From Prevotella sp. (lineage in GTDB: Bacteria > Bacteroidota > Bacteroidia > Bacteroidales > Bacteroidaceae), in contig JAJPZE010000082.1 in assembly GCA_021204565.1 (NCBI GenBank), forward strand, positions 1 through 9,894: a stretch of 9,894 nt of DNA. Reading direction: 5' to 3'. Position numbers and translations under genes: made by a program. The notes below the pieces were generated by a model, which was given only the letters and a program-made list of their open reading frames with translations, did no database searches and was not told the origin of the DNA. Below, piece by piece: positions 1-6,878 of the stretch. Every line of letters begins with the position of its first letter. Within the stretch, counting starts at the first letter, position 1.

Positions 1-1885
1 GAATAAAAATAGCGTACTCGGATTTATACTGATCGCTGCAGTACTCTTGTTTTACACGTGGTGGTCGCGCCCGAGTGCCGAAAAGATAGCGGAGCAGGCG
101 CGTGCCGACTCTCTTGAGATTGTCAGGCAACAGCAATTGATTGCCGCGCAGCAAGCCGAAGAGGAGCGGATACAGGACTCCGTGGCGACCGACAGCACCG
201 CTCTCTTCTTCGCCAGCCTCTCGGGCACGGCGCAGAAGATCACGCTCCGCAACGACAAAGTAGAGCTGGTTTTCAGCAGCAAGGGCGCAACCGTCGAGCG
301 CGCCGTAGTGAAGAATTACACGAATATAAGGGGCAAGAGCGGCGTCGTCCTCTTCGATGAGGCGACGCAACAGCTGAACTACACCATCCCGTTGAAAGAG
401 ATGAACATCTCCACGAGCGACCTTTACTTCACCCCTTCGGCCGTAACCGACACCACGGTTACGTTTACCGCGACGGCGGCGAAGGGCAAAACGGTCGCCG
501 TCGAGTACCGGTTAGGCAAGAGTTATATGCTCCACACGTCGCTCCGCACTACGGGTTTCGCGGGGCTCGTCTTGCCCAATACGACGTCCGTCGACATCAG
601 CTGGCGCGAGAGATGCGCCCAACAAGAGCGCGGGCATTCGTTCGAGAACCGCTATTCGAAGTTGGTATATCACAAGGCGGCGGGGGGCACGAAGAAGCTG
701 TCCGAAACGTCGGAAGTGAAGGACAAGGAGATCGACGACATAATCGATTGGGTGGCGTATAAAAACCAATTCTTTTCCGCAGTAATGATCAGCCGCGACA
801 ACTTTGCGGAGAAGGCGTTACTGTCGTCGAAGCCGGAGGAGAAAGGCTCCGGATACCTTAAAGATTACGGGGCGAAGCTGTCCGTGCCGTTCGATGCGAC
901 GGGGCGGAATACGACCGATTTCGAGTTTTATTACGGGCCGAACGACTTCCGTCTGTTGCAGAAGACGGAGCGCGAGAGCACGTTCGGCAAGAAGCTGCAA
1001 ATGGAGCGTTTGGTGGAGCTTGGCTGGCCCTTGTTCCGCCTGATTAACCGATGGTTCACGATTTACGTGTTCGACTTCCTTACGTCGCTTAATATCCCTA
1101 TGGGGGTTGTCCTGATACTCATAACGTTGTTGCTCAAAGTTATTACTTATCCGATGGTGAAGAAGAGCTATATGAGCAGCGCGAAGATGCGTGTATTGAA
1201 GCCGAAACTCGAGGAGGCGACGCGCCAATACGACGGTCCCGACCGGCAGATGCAAAAGCAACAGGCGATGATGCAGGAGTACGCCAAGTACGGGGTGTCC
1301 CCTATGGCGGGCTGTCTGCCGGCGTTAATACAGATGCCGATATGGGTTGCGATGTTCAATTTCGTGCCTAACGCAATAAAGCTTCGCGGGGAGAGTTTCC
1401 TTTGGATTAGCGATTTATCGACCTACGACCCTATCTTCGAATGGCATAAGAACATCCCGTTAATAGGCGACCATCTCTCCCTGACGTGCATACTCTTTTG
1501 TGTGGGGCAGTTGGCGTACAGCTGGATGTCGTTGAAGCAACAAAAGGACCAAATGGTGGGGCAACAAGCCGACCAGATGAAGATGATGCAATGGATGATG
1601 ATGTTGATGCCCCTTATGTTTTTCTTCATCTTCAACGATTATTCCTCGGGGCTCAACTTCTATTACTTCGTGTCCCTATTTATGTCTGCAGTCATTATGT
1701 GGGCTCTGCGTCATTTCACCGACGAGCGGAAGCTCTTGGAGCGCCTCGAAGAGAAGTATAAGGAGAATAAAGCGTCGGGAAAGAAACTCTCCGGACTCGC
1801 CGGGAGGCTCCAGGCAATGCAAGAAGAGCAGGCGCGTATGGAGGAGAAACGGAAAGAGTTGGAGCGCAGGCGCAGGGGGCGTTGA
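1..1885 (+). CDS. yidC: Membrane protein insertase YidC (5' edge cut inside the start codon)
   Basis: YidC inserts and folds inner-membrane proteins, alone or with SecYEG. The reading frame is open from base 2 and begins N-K-N-S-V-L-G-F, the usual Bacteroidetes YidC start. Base 1 is G, so it is probably the last base of ATG and the protein is about 628 residues (numbering below assumes this). Layout: TM1 about 6-21; a charged Gln/Glu-rich linker to about 60; a periplasmic beta domain to about 345; the conserved insertase core with TM segments near 355-385, 435-456, 492-512, 529-548 and 551-571; then a basic, coiled-coil-like tail ending in RRRRGR. The signature TYPMVKKSYMSSAKMR follows TM2. 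The groove arginine of E. coli YidC is Lys380 here, which keeps the positive charge. TM5 is very rich in Met. The first in-frame start-like codon inside the window (TTG at 47) would remove TM1 and is not the real start. dpp5 follows after 39 bases without a terminator. Confidence 0.97.
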   Translation, partial: NKNSVLGFILIAAVLLFYTWWSRPSAEKIAEQARADSLEIVRQQQLIAAQQAEEERIQDSVATDSTALFFASLSGTAQKITLRNDKVELVFSSKGATVERAVVKNYTNIRGKSGVVLFDEATQQLNYTIPLKEMNISTSDLYFTPSAVTDTTVTFTATAAKGKTVAVEYRLGKSYMLHTSLRTTGFAGLVLPNTTSVDISWRERCAQQERGHSFENRYSKLVYHKAAGGTKKLSETSEVKDKEIDDIIDWVAYKNQFFSAVMISRDNFAEKALLSSKPEEKGSGYLKDYGAKLSVPFDATGRNTTDFEFYYGPNDFRLLQKTERESTFGKKLQMERLVELGWPLFRLINRWFTIYVFDFLTSLNIPMGVVLILITLLLKVITYPMVKKSYMSSAKMRVLKPKLEEATRQYDGPDRQMQKQQAMMQEYAKYGVSPMAGCLPALIQMPIWVAMFNFVPNAIKLRGESFLWISDLSTYDPIFEWHKNIPLIGDHLSLTCILFCVGQLAYSWMSLKQQKDQMVGQQADQMKMMQWMMMLMPLMFFFIFNDYSSGLNFYYFVSLFMSAVIMWALRHFTDERKLLERLEEKYKENKASGKKLSGLAGRLQAMQEEQARMEEKRKELERRRRGR

Positions 1886-1924
1886 GCGCGGGTCTGATGT
1901 TGCGGACGTAACGATATAAAGAAG

Positions 1925-4102
1925 ATGAACCGGCGGACAATCCTTGCCGTAGCTTTACCGGCAATATTTATGAGTATGAACGCGGGGGCGGAGCCCGTTA
2001 TCGGCAGACAAGACATAAGCATAGAGGGCGGCAGGCTCACTGCCGGGGCGCTCTGGGCTATGGGCAGGATAGGGGCGTATGATGTTTCTCCCGGCGGAGA
2101 GCGCGTGGCGTACCAAACGGGTTATTACAGCGTGGAGCAAAACAAGAGCCGCCAGGTAGTGTACGTAAAGGACGTTGACGGGGGAGACGCGATGTGCCTT
2201 ACCCCCGACGGGGCGAGCGATACCGACCCGGCGTTCATCGCCTCGGGGGAGAAGATAGCGTTCCTTAGCGGCGGGCAGCTCTGGTCCGTAAATACCGACG
2301 GCAGCGAGAGAGTTCAGCTCACGCACGACGCAACCGATATCGAAGGCTTTCGTTTCTCCCCCGACGGGGAGCGGGTTATATTGCTTAAAGCCGTCCCTTA
2401 CTTCGGCTCGATTGCGAAGAAACCCGACGACCTGCCCCTCACGAGCGGACGAGTGATTAACGATTTGAACTACCGGCACTGGGATCATTATGTGGAGACG
2501 GTTGTCCATCCCTTTGTTGCCGACGTGTCGGAGGAGGGCATAGGCGCCGGTAAAGATATTCTCGAAGGCGAGCCCTACGAATGTCCCGCCGCCCCGTTCG
2601 GCGGTATCGAGCAAATCGTCTGGCACCCCGACGGGCGGCGGATTGCTTATTCGTGCAAGAAATGCGAAGGGGTGATGTACGCCGTGTCCACCGATGCGGA
2701 CATCTATCTGTACGACTCTGACAGCGGACGGACGGACAATTTGTGCAAGCCCGACGGCTTTACGGCGCCGGAGATTGACCCCTCGAAGTCGCTCCGGGAC
2801 CAGGCGATAAACCGCCTCGACGGCGATTATAACGTCGGTTACGACACCAATCCGCAGTTCTCTCCCGACGGGAGGCGCCTCGCGTGGCTGAGTATGGCGC
2901 GCTGCGGATACGAAAGCGACCGCAACAGACTTTGCGTCCTCGACCTCGCGAGCGGGGAAAAGACATACGTTTCGGATAGCTTCGACTCCGATGTAGATGA
3001 TTTCATTTGGGCATCCGGCGGCGATGCGGAGCTGTATTTTACGGGCGTTTGGCACGGATTGGTTAATATCTACGCCGTTACGAAGAGGGGAGAGATAAGG
3101 CAAATCACCAACTATAAGGCGGATTTCGGCTCGCTTAAGCCCGCCGGGAGCAAAGGTCAAATCGTCGCCGAACGGCACGATCACTTTCATCCGGCTGACC
3201 TTTATCTCGTTACGCCCGGCGAAGACGCCGGACGCACGCTGTCGGCACGCATAACAAAAGAGAACGACCGGATCCTCTCGCAGATAGCTCAGGGCACGTC
3301 CGAAGAGCGTTGGCTGACCGCGTCGGACGGGAAAAGGATGATGACGTGGTTAATCCTTCCGCCCGATTTCGACCCCTCAAAGAAGTATCCGACACTGCTT
3401 TACTGCGAAGGGGGTCCACAAAGTCCGGTCTCCCAGTTCTGGAGTTACCGTTGGAATTTTGCGCTCATGGCGGCTCACGGCTATGTTGTCGTGGCGCCGA
3501 ACCGTCGCGGGCTGCCCGGCTTCGGTGCGGATTGGAACGAGGAAATAAGCGGTGATTGGACGGGTCAGTGTATGAACGATCTCCTCTCGGCTATCGACGA
3601 CGCTTGCGATTCCTTGCCTTACGTCGACCGCGACCGGCTCGGATGCGTCGGCGCAAGTTTCGGCGGGTTCTCCGTCTACTGGCTTGCCGGGCACCACGAG
3701 GGGCGGTTTAAGGCGTTCGTCGCCCACGACGGAGCATTCAATCTCGAAGCAATGTACACCGACACGGAGGAGGACTGGTTCGCCAATTGGGAATATGACG
3801 AGGCGTATTGGAACAAGGACAAGTCGCTCAATGCAAAGCGCACGTACGACAATTCCCCGCATCGCTTTGTCGACAACTGGGACACGCCCATCCTCTGCAT
3901 ACACGGCGAAAAAGATTACCGCATAAGCGCAAACCAGGGCTTTGGCGCGTACAACGCCGCCCGGCTGAGGGGTATACCCGCGCAGTTGCTCCTCTTCCCC
4001 GACGAAAATCATTGGGTATTGAAGCCTCAGAACGGCATTCTCTGGCAACGTACGTTCTTCTCCTGGCTCGATAAATGGCTGAAACCGGACGGCGCGGAAT
4101 AA
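1925..4102 (+). CDS. dpp5: Secreted S9-family dipeptidyl peptidase, DPP5 type
   Basis: This 725-residue serine peptidase probably removes N-terminal dipeptides from peptides in the periplasm. It has a signal peptide (basic MNRR, hydrophobic core, likely cleavage after AGA at residue 22). A seven-blade-type propeller follows, with repeated FSPDG-like turns and a WD-like repeat pattern (about residues 45-430), then an alpha/beta hydrolase domain (about 455-720). The catalytic triad is visible: Ser578 in GASFGGF, Asp664 in HGEKDYR and His696 in DENHWVL. The segments YCEGGPQSPVSQFWSYRWN, VVVAPNRRG and QISGDW-like EISGDW match Porphyromonas gingivalis DPP5 as I remember it, and the triad spacing is close to it. 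DPP5 prefers Ala or hydrophobic residues at the second position; that specificity is inferred here. An extra stretch of about 20 residues lies in the propeller near 279-309, and a CKKC pair lies just before it. There is no lipobox, so the protein is likely soluble in the periplasm. It lies between yidC and an MFS gene, probably in one transcript. Confidence 0.93.
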   Translation: MNRRTILAVALPAIFMSMNAGAEPVIGRQDISIEGGRLTAGALWAMGRIGAYDVSPGGERVAYQTGYYSVEQNKSRQVVYVKDVDGGDAMCLTPDGASDTDPAFIASGEKIAFLSGGQLWSVNTDGSERVQLTHDATDIEGFRFSPDGERVILLKAVPYFGSIAKKPDDLPLTSGRVINDLNYRHWDHYVETVVHPFVADVSEEGIGAGKDILEGEPYECPAAPFGGIEQIVWHPDGRRIAYSCKKCEGVMYAVSTDADIYLYDSDSGRTDNLCKPDGFTAPEIDPSKSLRDQAINRLDGDYNVGYDTNPQFSPDGRRLAWLSMARCGYESDRNRLCVLDLASGEKTYVSDSFDSDVDDFIWASGGDAELYFTGVWHGLVNIYAVTKRGEIRQITNYKADFGSLKPAGSKGQIVAERHDHFHPADLYLVTPGEDAGRTLSARITKENDRILSQIAQGTSEERWLTASDGKRMMTWLILPPDFDPSKKYPTLLYCEGGPQSPVSQFWSYRWNFALMAAHGYVVVAPNRRGLPGFGADWNEEISGDWTGQCMNDLLSAIDDACDSLPYVDRDRLGCVGASFGGFSVYWLAGHHEGRFKAFVAHDGAFNLEAMYTDTEEDWFANWEYDEAYWNKDKSLNAKRTYDNSPHRFVDNWDTPILCIHGEKDYRISANQGFGAYNAARLRGIPAQLLLFPDENHWVLKPQNGILWQRTFFSWLDKWLKPDGAE

Positions 4103-4143
4103 GGTTAAACAACATACGACAATTATAATCCGTTAAAACTGAA

Positions 4144-5763
4144 ATGAACAATCAACCGGTTAAAACGTTGCGCGACTCCGCCGCCTTGCGATGGACCGCG
4201 CTCTTGCTCCTTGCGTTAGCGATGTTCTGCGCGTACATTTTTATGGACATCCTCTCGCCTATAAAGGACCTTATGCTCACACAGCGCGGCTGGGATTCAA
4301 CCGCTTTCGGCACTATGCAAGGGTCGGAAACGTTCCTCAACGTGTTTGTTTTCTTCCTCATCTTTGCCGGGATTATACTCGACAAGGCGGGCGTCCGCTT
4401 CACCGCATTACTCTCGGGGGCGGTGATGCTGTGCGGGGCAATCATCAAATATTATGCCGTGAGCAGCAGCTTCTTCGGCAGCGGTCTTGAGACGTGGTTC
4501 ACCAACAACCTCAACCATATACCCGTGTTCGAACAGCTCGGCGTGTCGCCTTTTTACGAGGGCATGCCCGCGTCGGCGAAGCTCGCCGCATGCGGTTTTA
4601 TGATTTTCGGATGCGGCGCGGAGATGGGCGGCATTACGGTTTCGCGCGGTATAGTCAAATGGTTCAAGGGGCGTGAGATGGCGCTCGCGATGGGGTCGGA
4701 GATGGCTTTGGCGCGTCTCGGAGTGGCTACATGTATGATCTTTTCCCCGTTCTTCGCCAAGCTCGGAGGGCATATCGACGTGTCGCGCAGCGTGGCGTTC
4801 GGCGTGGTGTTGCTCTGTATCGCGCTGATGATGTTGGTGGTTTATTACTTCATGGATCGTAAGCTCGACCGGCAGACGGGCGAAGCGGAAGAGAAGGACG
4901 ACCCGTTCAAAGTGCGCGATATAGGCCGTATCCTGACCGGTATGGGCTTTTGGCTCGTGGCGCTTCTCTGCGTGCTTTATTATTCCGCGATATTCCCCTT
5001 TCAGAAGTATGCGGTTAATATGTTGCAATGCAATTTGACGTTCTCCGCCGTGCCGGAAGGTTCGTTTTGGGCGTCGACGACGGTAACTATCGTGCAATAC
5101 GTTATAATGTTGGTTGTCGCCGCGACGGCGTTTACGTTCAACTTCATCCGGCGTCCGGCGCTGAAATACGGCATGTTGTGCGTGTCGGTAGTTGCGCTCG
5201 CGGCGTATTGTTATATGGGTTATATGCGCCAATCGGCGGAGTCGATATTCGCCGTGTTCCCCTTGTTAGCCGTCGGCATCACCCCTATTCTGGGCAGCTA
5301 TGTCGACCGTAAGGGCAAGGCGGCGTCTATGCTCGTGCTGGGCTCGCTCCTGCTGATTGCATGTCATCTGACCTTCGCTTTCGTCCTCCCGCAGTTTAAG
5401 GGCAACGAGGTCGGTGGCGTGATTGTCGCATACGTAACCATACTCGTGCTGGGCTCTTCGTTCTCGCTCGTGCCCGCCTCGTTGTGGCCCAGCGTGCCGA
5501 AGCTTGTAGACTCAAAGATAATCGGATCGGCTTACGCGCTCATCTTCTGGATACAAAACATCGGGCTTTGGCTCTTCCCGCTGGTCATCGGAAAGGTGCT
5601 CGACGCAACCAATCCCGGCGTAACCGACGCCACGCAACTCAACTACACGGCTCCCCTCGTTATGTTGGCGTGCCTCGGCGTAGCGGCGCTCGTCATCGGG
5701 CTGATATTAAAAGCTGTCGACCGCAAGCGCGGCTTGGGGCTCGAATTGCCTAATATTCAATAA
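4144..5763 (+). CDS. MFS transporter, MFSD1-like (candidate dipeptide carrier)
   Basis: This is an inner-membrane carrier of 539 residues with about twelve hydrophobic segments. Both halves carry the MFS loop motif: G76-x3-D80-K81-x-G83-x-R85 after TM2, and G384-x3-D388-R389-K390-G391-K392 in the second half. The segments VKWFKGREMALAMGSEMALARLG (from about residue 171) and PASLWPSVPKLV...GSAYALIFWIQNIGLW resemble the MFSD1 branch as I recall it. A roughly 50-residue extramembrane stretch (about 105-155) between TM3 and TM4 is longer than in typical MFS proteins. MFSD1 of animal lysosomes was recently described as a dipeptide carrier. With dpp5 ending only 41 bases upstream, uptake of dipeptides is a reasonable but untested assignment. 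Bacterial members are usually annotated just as MFS transporter, or loosely as nitrate/nitrite (NarK-like) transporters; no nitrate motif is seen here. The spacer has no TAnnTTTG promoter, so it is likely cotranscribed with dpp5. A strong hairpin follows its stop codon. Confidence 0.92.
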   Translation: MNNQPVKTLRDSAALRWTALLLLALAMFCAYIFMDILSPIKDLMLTQRGWDSTAFGTMQGSETFLNVFVFFLIFAGIILDKAGVRFTALLSGAVMLCGAIIKYYAVSSSFFGSGLETWFTNNLNHIPVFEQLGVSPFYEGMPASAKLAACGFMIFGCGAEMGGITVSRGIVKWFKGREMALAMGSEMALARLGVATCMIFSPFFAKLGGHIDVSRSVAFGVVLLCIALMMLVVYYFMDRKLDRQTGEAEEKDDPFKVRDIGRILTGMGFWLVALLCVLYYSAIFPFQKYAVNMLQCNLTFSAVPEGSFWASTTVTIVQYVIMLVVAATAFTFNFIRRPALKYGMLCVSVVALAAYCYMGYMRQSAESIFAVFPLLAVGITPILGSYVDRKGKAASMLVLGSLLLIACHLTFAFVLPQFKGNEVGGVIVAYVTILVLGSSFSLVPASLWPSVPKLVDSKIIGSAYALIFWIQNIGLWLFPLVIGKVLDATNPGVTDATQLNYTAPLVMLACLGVAALVIGLILKAVDRKRGLGLELPNIQ

Positions 5764-5784
5764 AGATCCGCATAGGTTTACTTC

Positions 5785-5820
5785 GGGGCGCGGACAAGGC
5801 TCAAACCTTGTTGGCGCCCC
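5785..5820 (+). terminator. Hairpin terminator after the MFS gene
   Basis: Two 15-base arms (5785-5799 and 5806-5820) enclose a six-base loop CTCAAA. Fourteen positions pair, including one G-T wobble, with a single G-G mismatch in the middle. The outer seven pairs are GGGGCGC/GCGCCCC. It starts 21 bases after the MFS stop. The T tract behind it is weak (GTTGTTCGT), so efficiency is uncertain, but its position and stability fit the end of the yidC-dpp5-MFS transcript. Confidence 0.7.
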
Positions 5821-5831
5821 GTTGTTCGTGC

Positions 5832-5895
5832 GTTCGGACCGGCGTCGTGCGGGGCGGGAGATGCGGAGAGAGCCGCCTTGACGCCGGGTCGGAAC
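5832..5895. repeat. Imperfect inverted repeat with nested hairpin, in the spacer
   Basis: Bases 5832-5846 (GTTCGGACCGGCGTC) pair with 5880-5895 (GACGCCGGGTCGGAAC): fourteen pairs, one mismatch and one bulged base. The enclosed loop can itself fold, for example GCGG 5863-5866 with CCGC 5873-5876, or GGCGG 5853-5857 with CCGCC 5873-5877. Loop bases 5849-5855 (GCGGGGC) are also complementary to 5924-5930 (GCCCCGC) outside the stem, which would give an alternative fold or pseudoknot. The function is unknown. It could be a small structured RNA, a second terminator, or a remnant of a repeat element. GC-rich DNA yields such pairings by chance, so confidence is modest. Confidence 0.35.
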
Positions 5896-5960
5896 AAGCC
5901 GGAGATTTGTTTCGGCGGCGTATGCCCCGCGCCCGGACGGGTATGAAAAACGGGGTTTTG

Positions 5961-5992
5961 TTTGTTTGTTTCCGTGCCTTGCATTACCTTTG
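5961..5992 (+). promoter_or_regulatory. Bacteroidetes-type promoter for the second gene block
   Basis: The -7 box TACCTTTG (5985-5992) is a full match to the Bacteroidetes sigma-ABfr consensus TAnnTTTG. A TTTG at 5961-5964 lies 20 bases upstream of it, at the expected -33 distance. TTTG is repeated three times in tandem (5957-5968), so the exact -33 unit is ambiguous. Transcription would begin near 5999, giving a leader of roughly 37 bases before the ATG at 6036. The region from 5996 to 6035 is AT-rich, unlike the rest of the spacer, as is usual just before Bacteroidetes start codons. Confidence 0.65.
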
Positions 5993-6035
5993 CCTTACAG
6001 TTGAAGTATCGATTACCGATTTTATAAATCATATT

Positions 6036-6311
6036 ATGGCTAACAAGAGAAACCTGAAGCATAACATCAACTGCGTGTGCAGTGAGCTTTTTGCCGAGTG
6101 TTTAACCGCTTACCTGACCGTTAGAGAGGAGGATGTGGAGCAGATAGATGACATCCTGAAGAGCATCTTGCGTATTCAACACGAGTTTGTAAGCCGCGCG
6201 GGGCATCCCGAACCGGGGATTAAAGCCGCCGCATACTACAACGTGCTCGCAGAAGAATTTAATAAACAAGTGTCGGAAATCGTCGACAATATCCAAGCGC
6301 TGGCATCATAA
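6036..6311 (+). CDS. Small conserved Bacteroidales protein of unknown function (91 aa)
   Basis: The protein begins MANKRNLKHNINCVCSELF and looks almost entirely alpha-helical and cytoplasmic, with no signal peptide or TM segment. I recall a family of hypothetical Bacteroidales proteins with the same layout: MANKRNLK start, a C-S-E-L-F-A-E-C segment, a central helix with an S-I-L-R-I-Q-type stretch, an S-R-x-x-H-P-E-P-G turn and a closing F-N-K-Q-V-S-E-I-V-D helix. No function is known to me. The frame stays open upstream to 5808, but that stretch includes the promoter and low-complexity spacer, so the ATG at 6036 was chosen. It fits the family start and sits 44 bases after the -7 box. The acyltransferase gene begins 3 bases after its stop, so the two are translated from one transcript and may be coupled. 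Confidence 0.85.
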   Translation: MANKRNLKHNINCVCSELFAECLTAYLTVREEDVEQIDDILKSILRIQHEFVSRAGHPEPGIKAAAYYNVLAEEFNKQVSEIVDNIQALAS

Positions 6312-6314
6312 GGG

Positions 6315-6878
6315 ATGATCTTTCGGGGTATCTGCCGTTGGATTTTATATAAGGTATTGGGCTGGCGGACCGTCGTTACGGTCCCCCGTCCGGCAAGGTG
6401 CATCATCTGTTATGCCCCGCACACGAGCAATACCGACTTCACTATTGCCGTCCTTTATATGTTTTCCGAAGGGTTTCGCGCTAATTTCCTGATGAAGCGG
6501 GAGTGGTTTTTCTTCCCGCTCGGGGCGTTGTTACGCCGTCTTGGAGGTATCCCGGTAGAGCGTTCGGAGCACGCCCGCCTGACCGATCAGCTGGCGGCGG
6601 AGGCGGCGCGGCGTGATGAATTTTGCCTCGCCATAACGCCGGAGGGGACGCGCTCGCTCAATCCCGACTGGAAGCGCGGCTTTTATTACATCGCTCTTAA
6701 AGCGGGTCTGCCGATACTTCTTTATGGCGCCGATTACGCGGAAAAGGTTATCAGATGTACGCGCTCCGTTGTGCCCACGGGCGATATAGACGGCGATATG
6801 CGCCTTATAACAGACTATTTCAAGGATTTCAAAGGCAAACACCCGGAGCGTTTCAGCACGGGGGCAACGGAGCGATGA
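6315..6878 (+). CDS. Short PlsC-like lysophospholipid acyltransferase
   Basis: This 187-residue protein belongs to the PlsC/LPLAT acyltransferase superfamily, which moves an acyl chain to a lysophospholipid or similar acceptor at the inner membrane. Motif I is H36-T-S-N-T-D41 (H-x4-D, catalytic His/Asp). The stretch around NFLMKREWFFFPLG and GGIPVERS is the motif II acceptor region, PEGTR at 109-113 is motif III, and LPILLYGADY is motif IV. Most Bacteroidales homologues I recall read HTSNWDF, while this one has Thr where Trp is usual. At 187 residues it is shorter than classical PlsC (about 240) and lacks a clear N-terminal TM segment, so it is probably a peripheral membrane enzyme. The acceptor (lyso-phosphatidic acid, an aminolipid or another) cannot be read from sequence. 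It starts 3 bases after the previous stop, and its own stop overlaps the next start as ATGA, so translation is probably coupled. Confidence 0.9.
   Translation: MIFRGICRWILYKVLGWRTVVTVPRPARCIICYAPHTSNTDFTIAVLYMFSEGFRANFLMKREWFFFPLGALLRRLGGIPVERSEHARLTDQLAAEAARRDEFCLAITPEGTRSLNPDWKRGFYYIALKAGLPILLYGADYAEKVIRCTRSVVPTGDIDGDMRLITDYFKDFKGKHPERFSTGATER

Noticed and set aside
1955..3190. Long open frame (411 codons) on the minus strand inside dpp5
   Set aside because: It lies wholly antisense to a gene with an intact catalytic triad and recognisable family motifs, and its translation resembles no protein I know. GC-rich codon use commonly leaves the antisense frame open.
4408..5232. Open frame of 274 codons on the minus strand inside the MFS gene
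   Set aside because: The translation is rich in His and Arg, as expected for the reverse of hydrophobic membrane codons, and has no domain features.
5929..5942. CCCGGACGGG as a further hairpin before the promoter
   Set aside because: The stem would be only three pairs with a workable loop; this is expected by chance in GC-rich sequence.
5808..6035. Upstream extension of the 91-residue protein to 167 residues
   Set aside because: The extension runs through the spacer structure and the promoter, would begin at a non-ATG codon inside the terminator arm, and has no protein-like features. The ATG at 6036 matches the family start.
5778..6062. Minus-strand open frame of 94 codons across the spacer
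   Set aside because: It runs through the terminator hairpin, the inverted repeat and the promoter, extends into the next gene, and resembles no known protein.
6755..6874. Upstream extension of the amidase-like protein by 40 residues
   Set aside because: It would overlap the acyltransferase gene by over 120 bases and bury the signal peptide. The ATG at 6875 gives a clean secretion signal and an ATGA overlap.
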